A stretch of 32,904 nucleotides of DNA, taken from the NCBI GenBank assembly GCA_022562335.1, contig JADFPM010000002.1, positions 1 to 32,904 on the forward strand, written 5' to 3'. Under the pieces are notes generated by a model. That model was not told the DNA's origin. It did not search any database and saw only the letters and a list, made by a program, of their open reading frames with translations. Positions within the stretch are counted from its first letter, which is position 1; every line of letters begins with the position of its first letter. Position numbers and translations under genes: made by a program. This document shows, in pieces, positions 1 through 7,808 of this stretch. The stretch comes from Chloroflexota bacterium. GTDB taxonomy: Bacteria > Chloroflexota > Dehalococcoidia > Lucifugimonadales > UBA3495.

Positions 1-1178
1 ATACCCGAGCTCCTGGGCTCGCTCGACGCCGGTGACGCCACCGCCGCGCTGGAGCTGGCTGTCCGAGCGACCGAGCTCGGCGACCGATTCGATGAAGCCG
101 ACCTCCGCGCGTTCGGCACTCTCAGCCACGGCCAGGCGCTCATCGCGATGGGCAGGACCGCCGACGGCACCGCACGGCTCGACGAGGTCATGGTGTCGGT
201 GACTGCCGGCGAGGTCGGCCCGATTGCGTCGGGCATCGTGTACTGCGCGGTGATCTTGGAATGCATGCAGCTCTTCGACGTGCCGCGCGCGTCCGAATGG
301 ACAGATGCGCTCAGTACCTGGTGCGATACCCAGCCCGATCTGGTTCCGTACCGAGGCCGGTGTCTGGTGCACCGATCACAGCTCCAGCAGGCTGCAGGCG
401 ACTGGCTGGATGCGATCACAACCGCGGAGGCCGCGTGCCGACGTCTCACCGACCCGCCCCATCCGGCCCTCGGCATGGCCTATTACCAGGAGGGTGAGCT
501 CCACCGGTTGGTCGGGGCCTTCGAGGAAGCAACGTCCGACTACCAACACGCCAGCCGCAACGGATTCGACCCGATGCCGGGGCTGGCGCTGCTGCAACTG
601 GCCGGCGGCGAGTCCGTCGCCGTCGCGAGCATTCATCGGGCACTCCAGGAGGCAACCAATCCGCGGGAGCGACCCGCGTTGCTGGCCGCCGCAGTCGACA
701 TTCTCCGTGCCGCCGGCGACCTCCCTGGCGCCCGCTCGGCCGCCGACGAGCTGGCAACGACCGCTCTCGCTTCGTCGTCGCAGGTGCTCGGGGCGATGGC
801 CGTGCAGGCCACCGGAGCGGTCCTTCTCGGGGAGGGTGACCCCGTTGCCGGTCTGGTCGAGCTCCGAGCCGCGGCGACGGCATGGCAGTCGCTGCGCATG
901 CCCTACGAAGCGGCACGAACCTCGGTCCTTCTCGGCCTCGGTTGCGCCGCCCTGGGGGATCGAAGCTCTGCTGCCCTCGAGTTCGACAACGCCAAGGACA
1001 CCTTCACCGAGCTCGGCGCGGCTCCCGACCTGGACCGCCTGAGCGCGCTGGCCCGCGGGCTGGTCGAAGGCACTGCCCCACGAGCAGAGGCCGCAGGAAC
1101 CTCGGCCCTGTCGGTCCGGGAACGTGAGGTGCTCGCGCATGTAGCCGCGGGCGAGACCAACCGGGAGATCGCCTCGAG
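1..1178 (+). pseudogene. LuxR-family transcriptional regulator, fragment cut at both ends
   Basis: The frame is open from base 1, so the 5' end lies outside the window. The protein is rich in Ala and Leu and looks like the helical TPR-type sensor region of large LuxR regulators. It ends in the first half of a LuxR/GerE helix-turn-helix, with the motifs LSVREREVLAHVAAGE and TNREIAS. The second half of the HTH (normally ISxxTVxxHxxxIxxKLG) is missing. After about 1178 the frame runs on only as antisense of nrdJ, up to a chance stop near 1461. Base composition is very GC-rich and the style is actinobacterial, unlike the rest of the window. The family call is firm and the function is unknown. The truncation is probably an assembly artefact rather than a biological pseudogene. 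Confidence 0.75.
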
Positions 1179-3242
1179 TTGGGCCGAATCGCAGCCTCCC
1201 GCCTTCCCCAGGGTGCCGAACACCTCAAAGGGTTTGTTTTCCTCGTCGACGTTGATGGTCACGTACATGTTGCCGTGGCCGGTTCGCACCCTTTCGGTGG
1301 TGCCGTATATCTTTTGCGGCCGCTCCCGGGGCTCCCGCTCCCGGGACTCGATGGAATCCGGCTCCGAAGAGGCCTGGCCTTCTTTTCCGGCAAAGGACAA
1401 TACCTGTCCCGCCTTACTGCCGTCCCGGTACACGGTGATGCCCTTGCAGCCCAGGTCGTAGGCCAGCATGTAGGCCTGCCGGACCTCCTCAACGGTGGCG
1501 TCATGGGGGAAGTTGATGGTTTTGGACACCGAGTTGTCGGTGTGGTTCTGGAAGGCCGCCTGCATCTTCACGTGCCATTCGGGACTGATGTCGTGGGAGG
1601 TGCGGAACACGTTCTTGACCCATTGGGGCACGTCCAGGGTCTCCAGGCTCCCCTTCTCGGCCAACTGCTCCATCAGCTCCGCGGAGTAAAACCCCTCGCT
1701 CTTGGCCACCGCTTCGAAGTAGGGATACCCTTCCACCAACCGGGTGTTGTCCATCACGTTACGAACATAGCTCAGGGCGAACAATGGCTCGATGCCGCTG
1801 GAGGCGCCGGAAATGATGCTGATGGTTCCGGTGGGCGCGATGGTGGTGGGCGCTGAGTTCCGCATCAGACCCAAATGTAGCGCTCCCTGGGGGGTGGTCA
1901 TGTTATAAGCGCTTCCTTCCCATGCCGGGAAGGGCCCCCGCTCAGCCGCCAACGCGGCCGACGCCCGGATGCTCTCCTGCTGTATCCGCCCCATCACCTG
2001 TTCCGCCAGGTCCAGGGCCTCTTGCGAGTCGTATGGGATGGCCATCTGGATCAACAGATCGGAGAAGCCCATGACCCCCAGCCCAATGCGCCGGGTGCGC
2101 TTGCTCATCTCCTCGATCTCTTTGATGGGATACTCGTTCATATCGATGACGTTGTCCAAAAGATGGACCGACGTCTCTACGGCCTGGGCCAGACGGTCCC
2201 AATCGATGGAAACCTGGGTGGACTGGCCATTGTGATCGTATCTGACCATGCGCGCCAGATTGATGGATGCCAGGTTGCACGACTCGTAGGGCAGCAGGGG
2301 CTGCTCGCCGCAGGGATTGGTGCTCTCGATGTAGCCCAACTGAGGATTGGGGTTATCCCGGTTGATGACGTCCAAGAACACCATGCCGGGGTCTCCCGTC
2401 TTCCAAGCCATATCGGCCATCAGGTCAAAAACCTTGCGAGCGTTTTCCTGCCGGACCACTTCTCCAGTGCGGGGGCTGAGCAGATCGTAATCCGCCCCAG
2501 CCTTGACCCTTTCCATGAAATCCCGGGTTATTCCCACCGAGATATTGAAGTTGTTAAGGTTCTGCCCGTCCTCTTTGGACCTGATGAATTCCAATATGTC
2601 GGGATGAGTGACATTTAAGATACCCATGTTGGCGCCGCGGCGGGTCCCGCCCTGCTTGACCACGTCCGTCGCGGTGTCAAAGGCGCGGATAAAGCTGACC
2701 GGTCCACTGGCGATGCCACCCGTTGAGCCAACCACATCTCCCGCGGGCCGGAGCCGGCTGAAGGAAAACCCGGTTCCACCGCCGCTCTTGTGGATCAAGG
2801 CCGTCTGCTTGACCTTTTCGAAGATAAAATCCAGGGAATCTTCAATGGGCAAAACGAAACAAGCCGAAAGCTGCTGTAGCTCGCGGCCAGCATTCATCAG
2901 GGTCGGCGAGTTGGGCATCACCTCCAGACGGCGCATCATCTGGTAGAACTTCTCTTCGGTCTCCTGCCGCTGGTTTTCCGTTGCTCCGTACAGCAGATCA
3001 GCCTGTGACAGGTTTTGGGCCACCCGGCGGAACATGCCATCGGGGTCTTCCAACACGTTGCCCTGCCGGTCTTTGGACAGATACCGGCGTTCCAACACCA
3101 CCTTGGCGTTCTCCGTCAGTTCCGGGGACAAGTCGGTGAGGTCGTTGGTGATGCCAGCTTGTTCCAACGCCGCAGTGATCTTTTCCCGGTTTTTCTGAAC
3201 AGTGATATCGGACATACTCAATCTTTCTAATGGAGCTACCAT
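1152..3242 (-). CDS. nrdJ: Vitamin B12-dependent (class II) ribonucleoside-diphosphate reductase, C-terminus missing
   Basis: Reduces ribonucleotides to deoxyribonucleotides with adenosylcobalamin as radical source. The radical-site motif NPCGEQPLLPYESCNL is present: N309, the thiyl Cys C311 and E313. The redox Cys pair would be C128 (LSACFVLP) and C322. There is no N-terminal ATP-cone. The conserved segment AGGCDSAQLEAISRLVS is the last authentic sequence. Past about 1152 the frame becomes antisense of the LuxR fragment, so the zinc/CxxC tail that re-reduces the active site is absent. The start at 3242 has GAGG 7 nt upstream. An alternative ATG at 3215 (MSDITVQ) has only a weak ribosome site. 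The gene lies downstream of nrdR with its own regulatory region. Truncation is probably a contig artefact. Confidence 0.93.
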
Positions 3243-3356
3243 TCCGACCCCTCAAATATCGCCAGCCCCAACTTACCGTGGGCATAACTTTTGCGTTCTA
3301 AAGCCCGCGAGCGGACAGATTATTTCAAATCTTCCGGGCCTCTATTTTGTACCACT

Positions 3357-3365
3357 TTATCCACG
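3357..3365 (+). promoter_or_regulatory. Single DnaA-box-like sequence in the nrdJ leader
   Basis: TTATCCACG matches the DnaA box TTATCCACA at 8 of 9 positions. DnaA is known to regulate nrd genes in E. coli. A single near-match in a ~200-bp leader may be chance. A 13-bp palindrome, CGTATTGAATACG, lies nearby at 3395-3407. No B12 riboswitch box was seen in this leader. Confidence 0.2.
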
Positions 3366-3448
3366 GGTTTTCCCCCAAAAGGTGTCACTGATACCGTATT
3401 GAATACGCGCCGGATTTATGGAAGAAAAATTCGAACCCTGTGCTTACA

Positions 3449-3498
3449 TACTACCATATAGTGTGTTTATATAACACGTAACTACAACACCTTGTAGT
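3449..3498 (-). promoter_or_regulatory. Pair of NrdR-box-like sites upstream of nrdJ
   Basis: The NrdR consensus is acaCwAtATaTwGtgt. The site at 3449-3464 matches it well in its right half (ATATAGTGT). The site at 3481-3498 is a perfect inverted repeat, ACTACAA-4-TTGTAGT, carrying the CwA...TwG core. Their centres are 33 bp apart, about three helical turns and close to the usual spacing of NrdR box pairs. They lie ~230-250 bp upstream of the nrdJ start in AT-rich DNA that would contain the promoter. The rest of the 3243-3691 gap holds the leader and hairpins at 3560-3585 and 3653-3678. Confidence 0.5.
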
Positions 3499-3652
3499 GC
3501 CGCATTCTATCTTTCGCGTTGGGGAAAGTCAAGGGTTTTTGGGGACAAAATGTGTGGTGGGATGCCTTGTTTTGGCTGGGCATCCGAGGAAAAACCCGAT
3601 GGGGAAATACCCTTATTGCCAGTCCGGCCGGCCTAGGAAAGGCCCAGAGGTT

Positions 3653-3678
3653 CCCGGCAAGATTCCCAATTTGCCGGG
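3653..3678 (-). terminator. Hairpin downstream of the nrdR transcription unit
   Basis: A perfect 8-bp stem, CCCGGCAA/TTGCCGGG, with a 10-nt loop starts 14 bp past the stop of the small gene that follows nrdR. There is no T-tract, so it may be a weak or Rho-assisted terminator or an mRNA 3' stabiliser. It separates nrdR from the nrdJ promoter. Confidence 0.4.
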
Positions 3679-3691
3679 GGTGATGGAGAAG

Positions 3692-3928
3692 TTAATCCTC
3701 TGGTTCGGGGGTGTCCGCCAGCCAGCAGGTGACCAGGCCGGCGCGCACCGTCTGATCTATCTCGTCCTGTAGGTCCGCTAACGGGCCTGGGGTGAACATC
3801 GCCGGCTCCCATAGGTCTGAATACCCGCCGGGCAGATGCATGTTTCTCAACTGAATGTCCAAATCGTATGCTCTATTGCTCAACACCAACAACCTGCACA
3901 GCGCCGATTGACTTAGACCACTATTCAT
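3692..3928 (-). CDS. Small hypothetical protein translationally coupled to nrdR
   Basis: A 78-residue protein that I do not recognise. Its ATG (3926-3928) overlaps the end of nrdR: the mRNA reads ATGAATAG, and the final TAG is the nrdR stop. A good ribosome site, AGGAGA, lies about 8 nt upstream inside nrdR, so this start is preferred over a longer upstream frame that is antisense-like nrdR shadow. The N-terminal half (SALCRLLVLSNRAYDLDIQL) looks helical. The middle is rich in Pro, Gly and Trp, then comes a short helix (LADLQDEIDQTVRAGLV) and an acidic tail. No signal peptide, membrane segment or metal motif is evident. Coupling suggests a role linked to NrdR, but this is inference. Confidence 0.6.
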   Translation of the reverse strand: MNSGLSQSALCRLLVLSNRAYDLDIQLRNMHLPGGYSDLWEPAMFTPGPLADLQDEIDQTVRAGLVTCWLADTPEPED

Positions 3929-4556
3929 CACCGGTCTCTCCTGTCGATTCTTGGTCTGGAGCCAGCGAAATTCTGGAAGATGCTTGTTCGCTGGAACTCT
4001 TTCCTGGAAATCTGCCGTTGCCCGGCTGGCTGCGGGCGCCGGGCGGGCGCCCTCGGCGGCGGGTGGGCCTGGGAGCGGGAGGTGCATCTTTCAACAAAGG
4101 AAGCTGGGTGTTCTCTCCCTTCAGGTCTTTGACCGCCTCCTCGAAACTTTCTATGTCTTGAAAATCCCGGTAGACGCTGGCAAACCGGATGTAGGCCACC
4201 CTGTCTATGTCTTTAAGCCGGTCCATGACCATGGTGCCCAAGCGGTTGGACCTCACCTCAGATTGGCCCAAGCTCTGCAGCTCTGCTTCAATGTCGGCCA
4301 CCAGTTTCTCTATCGTGCGGGAAGGCACCGGCCGTTTGGTGCAGGCTTTACGGATCCCGGACAATAGCTTGTCCCGGTCGAACTCTTCCCTCCGGTTGTC
4401 TTGTTTCGTTACCATTAGCGACGTTGTTTGGATCCTCTCGTAGGTGGTGAACCGGTCCCCGCACTCCTGGCATTCCCGGCGGCGGCGAATACCGTTCTCC
4501 ACGACCCTGGAGTCGGTGACCTTGGAATCTGAGAAGCCGCAAAAGGGACAATTCAT
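3921..4556 (-). CDS. nrdR: Transcriptional repressor NrdR
   Basis: ATP/dATP-sensing repressor of ribonucleotide reductase genes. An N-terminal zinc ribbon has C3, C6, C29 and C32 (MNCPFCGF...ECQECGDRFTTYE), followed by an ATP-cone domain at about residues 49-139. At 211 residues it is ~55 longer than usual. The extra C-terminal part, from about residue 150, is low-complexity, basic and rich in Pro, Gly and Ser, and lacks a recognisable domain. The gene is followed by an overlapping small gene. NrdR-box-like sites lie 45-110 bp upstream, so autoregulation is likely. Its target nrdJ is the next transcription unit. The family assignment is certain; the role of the tail is unknown. Confidence 0.96.
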   Translation of the reverse strand: MNCPFCGFSDSKVTDSRVVENGIRRRRECQECGDRFTTYERIQTTSLMVTKQDNRREEFDRDKLLSGIRKACTKRPVPSRTIEKLVADIEAELQSLGQSEVRSNRLGTMVMDRLKDIDRVAYIRFASVYRDFQDIESFEEAVKDLKGENTQLPLLKDAPPAPRPTRRRGRPPGARSQPGNGRFPGKSSSEQASSRISLAPDQESTGETGDE

Positions 4557-4598
4557 ATCAATGGTTTGATTTTTATAATTTTCTTAAATGAATATAAA

Positions 4599-4663
4599 AT
4601 ACTATATAATGTGTTATTGTTAACTGATACTACCATCAGTAGTAGCTAGATTGTATATAGTGC
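4599..4663 (-). promoter_or_regulatory. NrdR-box-like sites upstream of nrdR
   Basis: The sequence at 4599-4614 (ATACTATATAATGTGT) matches the NrdR consensus at 14 of 16 positions. A second candidate at 4648-4663 matches at 12 of 16. Between them, 4628-4644 is an inverted repeat, TACTAC-5-GTAGTA, that shares the 9-mer TACTACCAT with the first nrdJ site. The cluster sits in AT-rich DNA just upstream of nrdR and suggests autoregulation. Confidence 0.5.
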
Positions 4664-5232
4664 TCTATTACAAGTCAATAGATAACGAATATCGAAATAA
4701 GTGAGTATCAGCCGATGCCGGGATGATATCGCCTAAAAACCTGCCGACTATCATCCACCTATGACATTCAAAGGAACGGAATGGCGAAGGATCTGGTGGG
4801 CGGCCCCGTTGGCGACGCGCTTCATCAACGGCTTCACACAGTTGCTTCGCCCTTCCACGGAAGGGCTGGCTCTGAATGGCATGGATAGGGGTGGTGGCTA
4901 GGGTGGACCCATAGGTGTGGTTGGCCCAACACGAGATGTACCGAGGTGGCCGACTCGATTTTTTTGCGCTTTGGGGTAACGCCTCGTTTTGGCGGGTGCA
5001 GGACGCTGTCACCAGGGGCTTGCACCCAGGAGAGCAACTGTGAAAGGATTCAGAGGTGGAAATTTAAAGAGGCCGCCTCCCTTTTCAGAAAGACGGCCTC
5101 ATGGCGGTTCCCGGCGCCTGGTTGGGTCCTGGAGTATGGGTAATAGTGCGCTTAGGCCTCCGAGAATATTACTCTAGGTGATTGGTCCCAGACCGAAAGG
5201 CCTGGGACCGGTTCATTCGCCCGGGAGACTTC
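4664..5232. other. Long gene-free gap with clustered hairpins between nrdR and ftsZ
   Basis: No credible coding frame or recognised RNA family was found. Inverted repeats occur at 4994-5027 (GGGTGCA/TGCACCC), 5069-5100 (GAGGCCG/CGGCCTC) and 5184-5209. A run of seven T lies just after 4960. The hairpins could belong to the ftsZ 3' region, a structured small RNA, or degraded repeats. I looked for and did not see RNase P, tmRNA, SRP or 6S landmarks, or a T-box. Confidence 0.35.
5184..5209 (-). terminator. Hairpin downstream of ftsZ
   Basis: An 8-bp perfect GC-rich stem, GGTCCCAG/CTGGGACC, with a 10-nt loop lies 24 bp past the ftsZ stop. No T-tract follows on the ftsZ strand, so it is terminator-like rather than a textbook intrinsic terminator. 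Confidence 0.45.
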
Positions 5233-6387
5233 CTATCGGAAGAACCCTCGGCTCTTATTGTTGGACTGGCGGCGCAGGAACGCCGGAACGTCCAGCTCCT
5301 CTTCTGATTCAGGGATCACATCCTGCAATAGCCGATCTAGCTCCGCCTCCCGGGCCAGTTGGCTGTCTTGGAGCATCGGAAAGGCGGCCGCCACCATGGT
5401 GATCTTCACTTCGTCCTCTAATTTGGGGTCGCGGCAGGTGCCAAAGATTATGGTGGCATCCGGATCGCTCATCTCTTGGATCACGTCCGCCGCCTGTTGC
5501 ACTTCCTGCAGACTGAGAGTGGGGCCGCCGCTGATAACAAAGAGCACCCGTTTCGCCCCGTCCATCGCTATGTCCAGCAACGGACTCTTGGTGGCCATCT
5601 TGGCGGCATCCACGGCCCGTTGCTCGCCTTTGCCCCGTCCGATGGCCAGCCAGGCCGGACCGGCGTTGCTCAAGATAGTCTTTACATCGGCAAAATCCAC
5701 GTTGATCTCACCGGGTACCGTGACGACTTCGGCGATGGCCTGGATACCTTGTTGCAGGACTGAATCGGCCATCTTCAAGGCGTCTTCCCAAGTGAAGGTT
5801 TGCTCGGCATGGTTGTTCATCTGTAGCAGCCGGTCATTGGGGATGACGATAAGCGTGTCTACCTGGTCTTTCAGCCGGTTGATGCCCTCTTCGGCGTTTT
5901 TCCGGCGGGTGCTGGCCTCGAAGGAGAAGGGTTTGCTGACCACGGCCACGGTCAATGCTCCCGACTCTTTGGCTATCTGGGCTATCACCGGCGAAGCCCC
6001 CGTGCCGGTGCCTCCGCCCATCCCGACGGCCAGGAAGACCATGTCTGCCCCTTCCAGGGCCTGTTCCAGTTCTGCCCGGCTCTCTTCAGCCGCCTGCCGG
6101 CCCAGATCAGGTTGGGCGCCCGCACCCAAGCCACGGGTAAGGTTCTGGCCGATGGGCAAACGGTGGGCCACGTCGCAACGGTACAGGTGCTGGGCATCGG
6201 TATTCACAGCGTAATATTCCACCACCGGCAGTTTTTCTTTGAACATACGGCTAACCGCATTGCTGCCGCCGCCGCCGATGCCCACGACTTTAATCAACGG
6301 CACTCCGCCCACGATCTCCGGCACCAGATTTCCCTGCTCTGGCAATTCCGCGGCCGGCTCCCAAGAGGCTGAACTGTCGAATACCAT
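5233..6387 (-). CDS. ftsZ: Cell division protein FtsZ
   Basis: Tubulin-like GTPase that forms the cytokinetic Z-ring. The open frame extends further upstream, but the start at 6387 (MVFDSSASWEP) is chosen because a good ribosome site, GGAGGGAGA, precedes it and the FtsZ core begins soon after. This gives 384 residues, a normal family length. Visible motifs are GIGGGGSNAV, the tubulin signature GGGTGTGASPV, and the T7-loop region (NVDFADVK). The C-terminal LDVPAFLRRQ and basic tail resemble the FtsA-binding conserved tail. It is the last gene of an rsmH-ftsA-ftsZ set, 106 bp after ftsA. Confidence 0.97.
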   Translation of the reverse strand: MVFDSSASWEPAAELPEQGNLVPEIVGGVPLIKVVGIGGGGSNAVSRMFKEKLPVVEYYAVNTDAQHLYRCDVAHRLPIGQNLTRGLGAGAQPDLGRQAAEESRAELEQALEGADMVFLAVGMGGGTGTGASPVIAQIAKESGALTVAVVSKPFSFEASTRRKNAEEGINRLKDQVDTLIVIPNDRLLQMNNHAEQTFTWEDALKMADSVLQQGIQAIAEVVTVPGEINVDFADVKTILSNAGPAWLAIGRGKGEQRAVDAAKMATKSPLLDIAMDGAKRVLFVISGGPTLSLQEVQQAADVIQEMSDPDATIIFGTCRDPKLEDEVKITMVAAAFPMLQDSQLAREAELDRLLQDVIPESEEELDVPAFLRRQSNNKSRGFFR

Positions 6388-6493
6388 ATCGTCTCCCTCC
6401 ACTTCACTTAGTTCCCTTGGCGTATAAGAATCGTTGAGATGAATGGCCGTTGGGCCATCCTTAGGATCTACCCTATATCTGGCACCCGCCTTT

Positions 6494-7750
6494 CTACTTG
6501 GCGCTGACCTTACGGGCCTGGCCTTCACCGGCAGATGCTTTGCCCCACTGGAACAGGGAACTCCACGATGTCTTTTCCCCGATCCGGTACGGGCGTTTCT
6601 CTCCTTGATGTTTGATTCCCCACAGCAGAAGGCCAACCGCAGTGGAAAATATGGGTTTGCGCAATTGGGACGGTAATCCGGCGATGCCGCTGGGGTAGGC
6701 TATCCGCACCGGGCCGCCCAATGTTTTCAGGGCCAATTCTTTGATGCCCGCCATTTCGGCGCAGCCACCGGTGATCACCAGCCCACCGGTGGGGAACTGC
6801 CGCAGCCCCGACTGCCGCACCTTCAAAAGCACCAGCTTCAGCAGTTCGATCATCCGGGCCTGTAGCGGTTCGCTGATGTCCCGCCGTTTAACCACTCGCC
6901 GGGGCTGCCCTTGGTAGCTTGGCACCACCACCTCTTCATCGGCGCGCACCAACTCCGGCATGGCGTTGCCCCATTTGACCTTCATCTCCTCAGCGGTGTA
7001 CCAAGGGGTCCGCATGGCCACCGACAAATCCCTGGTGAGCTGGTCGCCTCCGACCGGGATCACCGCCGAGTACCATGGGTTTCCCTGGCGGTAAATCGTC
7101 AGGTCGGTGGTGCCTCCGCCGATGTCCACCAACACCGCCCCCATCTCACGTTCGTCGCCGGTCAGGGTAGCCTCGGCCGAAGCCAGAGATTGCAACACCA
7201 GGCTATGCACCGATACCTTGGCGCCCTGAACGGCCCGGACAGTGTTCTTCAACGCAACGGCATCACCCATGATAACGTGGGCTTCCACTTCCACCTGCTT
7301 GGCGTGGAGACCCACCGGATTTCTCACGCCAGACAGTCCGTCGACATCGTAACCGATGGGGATTATGTGCAAGACTTCCCGGCCTGCGTCCAGCGGCGGA
7401 AAAGAAGCCTGCATCAGCTGATCGATCCGGTTGGAAGTGACGTCGTCCATGTCGCCGGGATTGTCCAGAACTTCCTTCGTGTTTTGGCAGGAGATGTGTA
7501 CCCCGCTGACTCCCGCGTACACCCCGGTTATCACGCCTCGGCCGATATACCGTTGTGCTTCTTCCAGCGACGCCTTCACTGCCGTTTGGACTTCGCCGAT
7601 GTTTTCGATACGCCCCTTTTGCATTCCCTGGGAGGCCACTAGACCGGTGCCCAATATCTTAAGCTCACCCTCGGACCCTACCCGGGCTACGATAGAACAA
7701 ACCTTACTAGTGCCTATGTCTACACCGGTGTAATAAATCTCTCTAGCCAC
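6494..7750 (-). CDS. ftsA: Cell division protein FtsA
   Basis: Actin-like ATPase that tethers FtsZ to the membrane. The start is set at GTG 7750 (VAREIYYTGVDIGTSK), which has GGAGGGG just upstream, giving 418 residues. A GTG at 7798 would add 16 residues of poor family likeness. Actin-fold motifs are present: phosphate-1 GVDIGTSKV, phosphate-2 LVDIGGGTTDLT and the adenosine motif LVITGGCAEM. The C-terminal end (SSLFQWGKA followed by a basic stretch) fits the amphipathic membrane-targeting helix of the family. The gene lies between rsmH (58 bp upstream) and ftsZ. No ftsQ or mur genes intervene, unlike the classical dcw cluster. Confidence 0.95.
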   Translation of the reverse strand: MAREIYYTGVDIGTSKVCSIVARVGSEGELKILGTGLVASQGMQKGRIENIGEVQTAVKASLEEAQRYIGRGVITGVYAGVSGVHISCQNTKEVLDNPGDMDDVTSNRIDQLMQASFPPLDAGREVLHIIPIGYDVDGLSGVRNPVGLHAKQVEVEAHVIMGDAVALKNTVRAVQGAKVSVHSLVLQSLASAEATLTGDEREMGAVLVDIGGGTTDLTIYRQGNPWYSAVIPVGGDQLTRDLSVAMRTPWYTAEEMKVKWGNAMPELVRADEEVVVPSYQGQPRRVVKRRDISEPLQARMIELLKLVLLKVRQSGLRQFPTGGLVITGGCAEMAGIKELALKTLGGPVRIAYPSGIAGLPSQLRKPIFSTAVGLLLWGIKHQGEKRPYRIGEKTSWSSLFQWGKASAGEGQARKVSAK

Positions 7751-7808
7751 TTCCCCTCCCGTCCTTTTATCCAACTCGCCTTCGGGCCGTAGGCCCACGG
7801 CGTATTCT

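Noticed and set aside
903..1152. C-terminal 80 residues of the minus-strand nrdJ frame
   Set aside because: They are antisense of the LuxR gene, rich in Arg/Ser/Ala, and lack the NrdJ zinc tail.
148..1461. Apparent intact 437-residue plus-strand protein combining LuxR sequence with a novel C-terminus
   Set aside because: Everything after about 1178 is antisense of nrdJ, so the C-terminal part is not a real domain.
3243..3440. Possible cobalamin riboswitch before the B12-dependent nrdJ
   Set aside because: No B12-box-like sequence or matching stem arrangement was seen in the leader.
4664..5180. Known housekeeping RNA (RNase P, tmRNA, SRP, 6S) in the nrdR-ftsZ gap
   Set aside because: None of the signature conserved segments was found on either strand.
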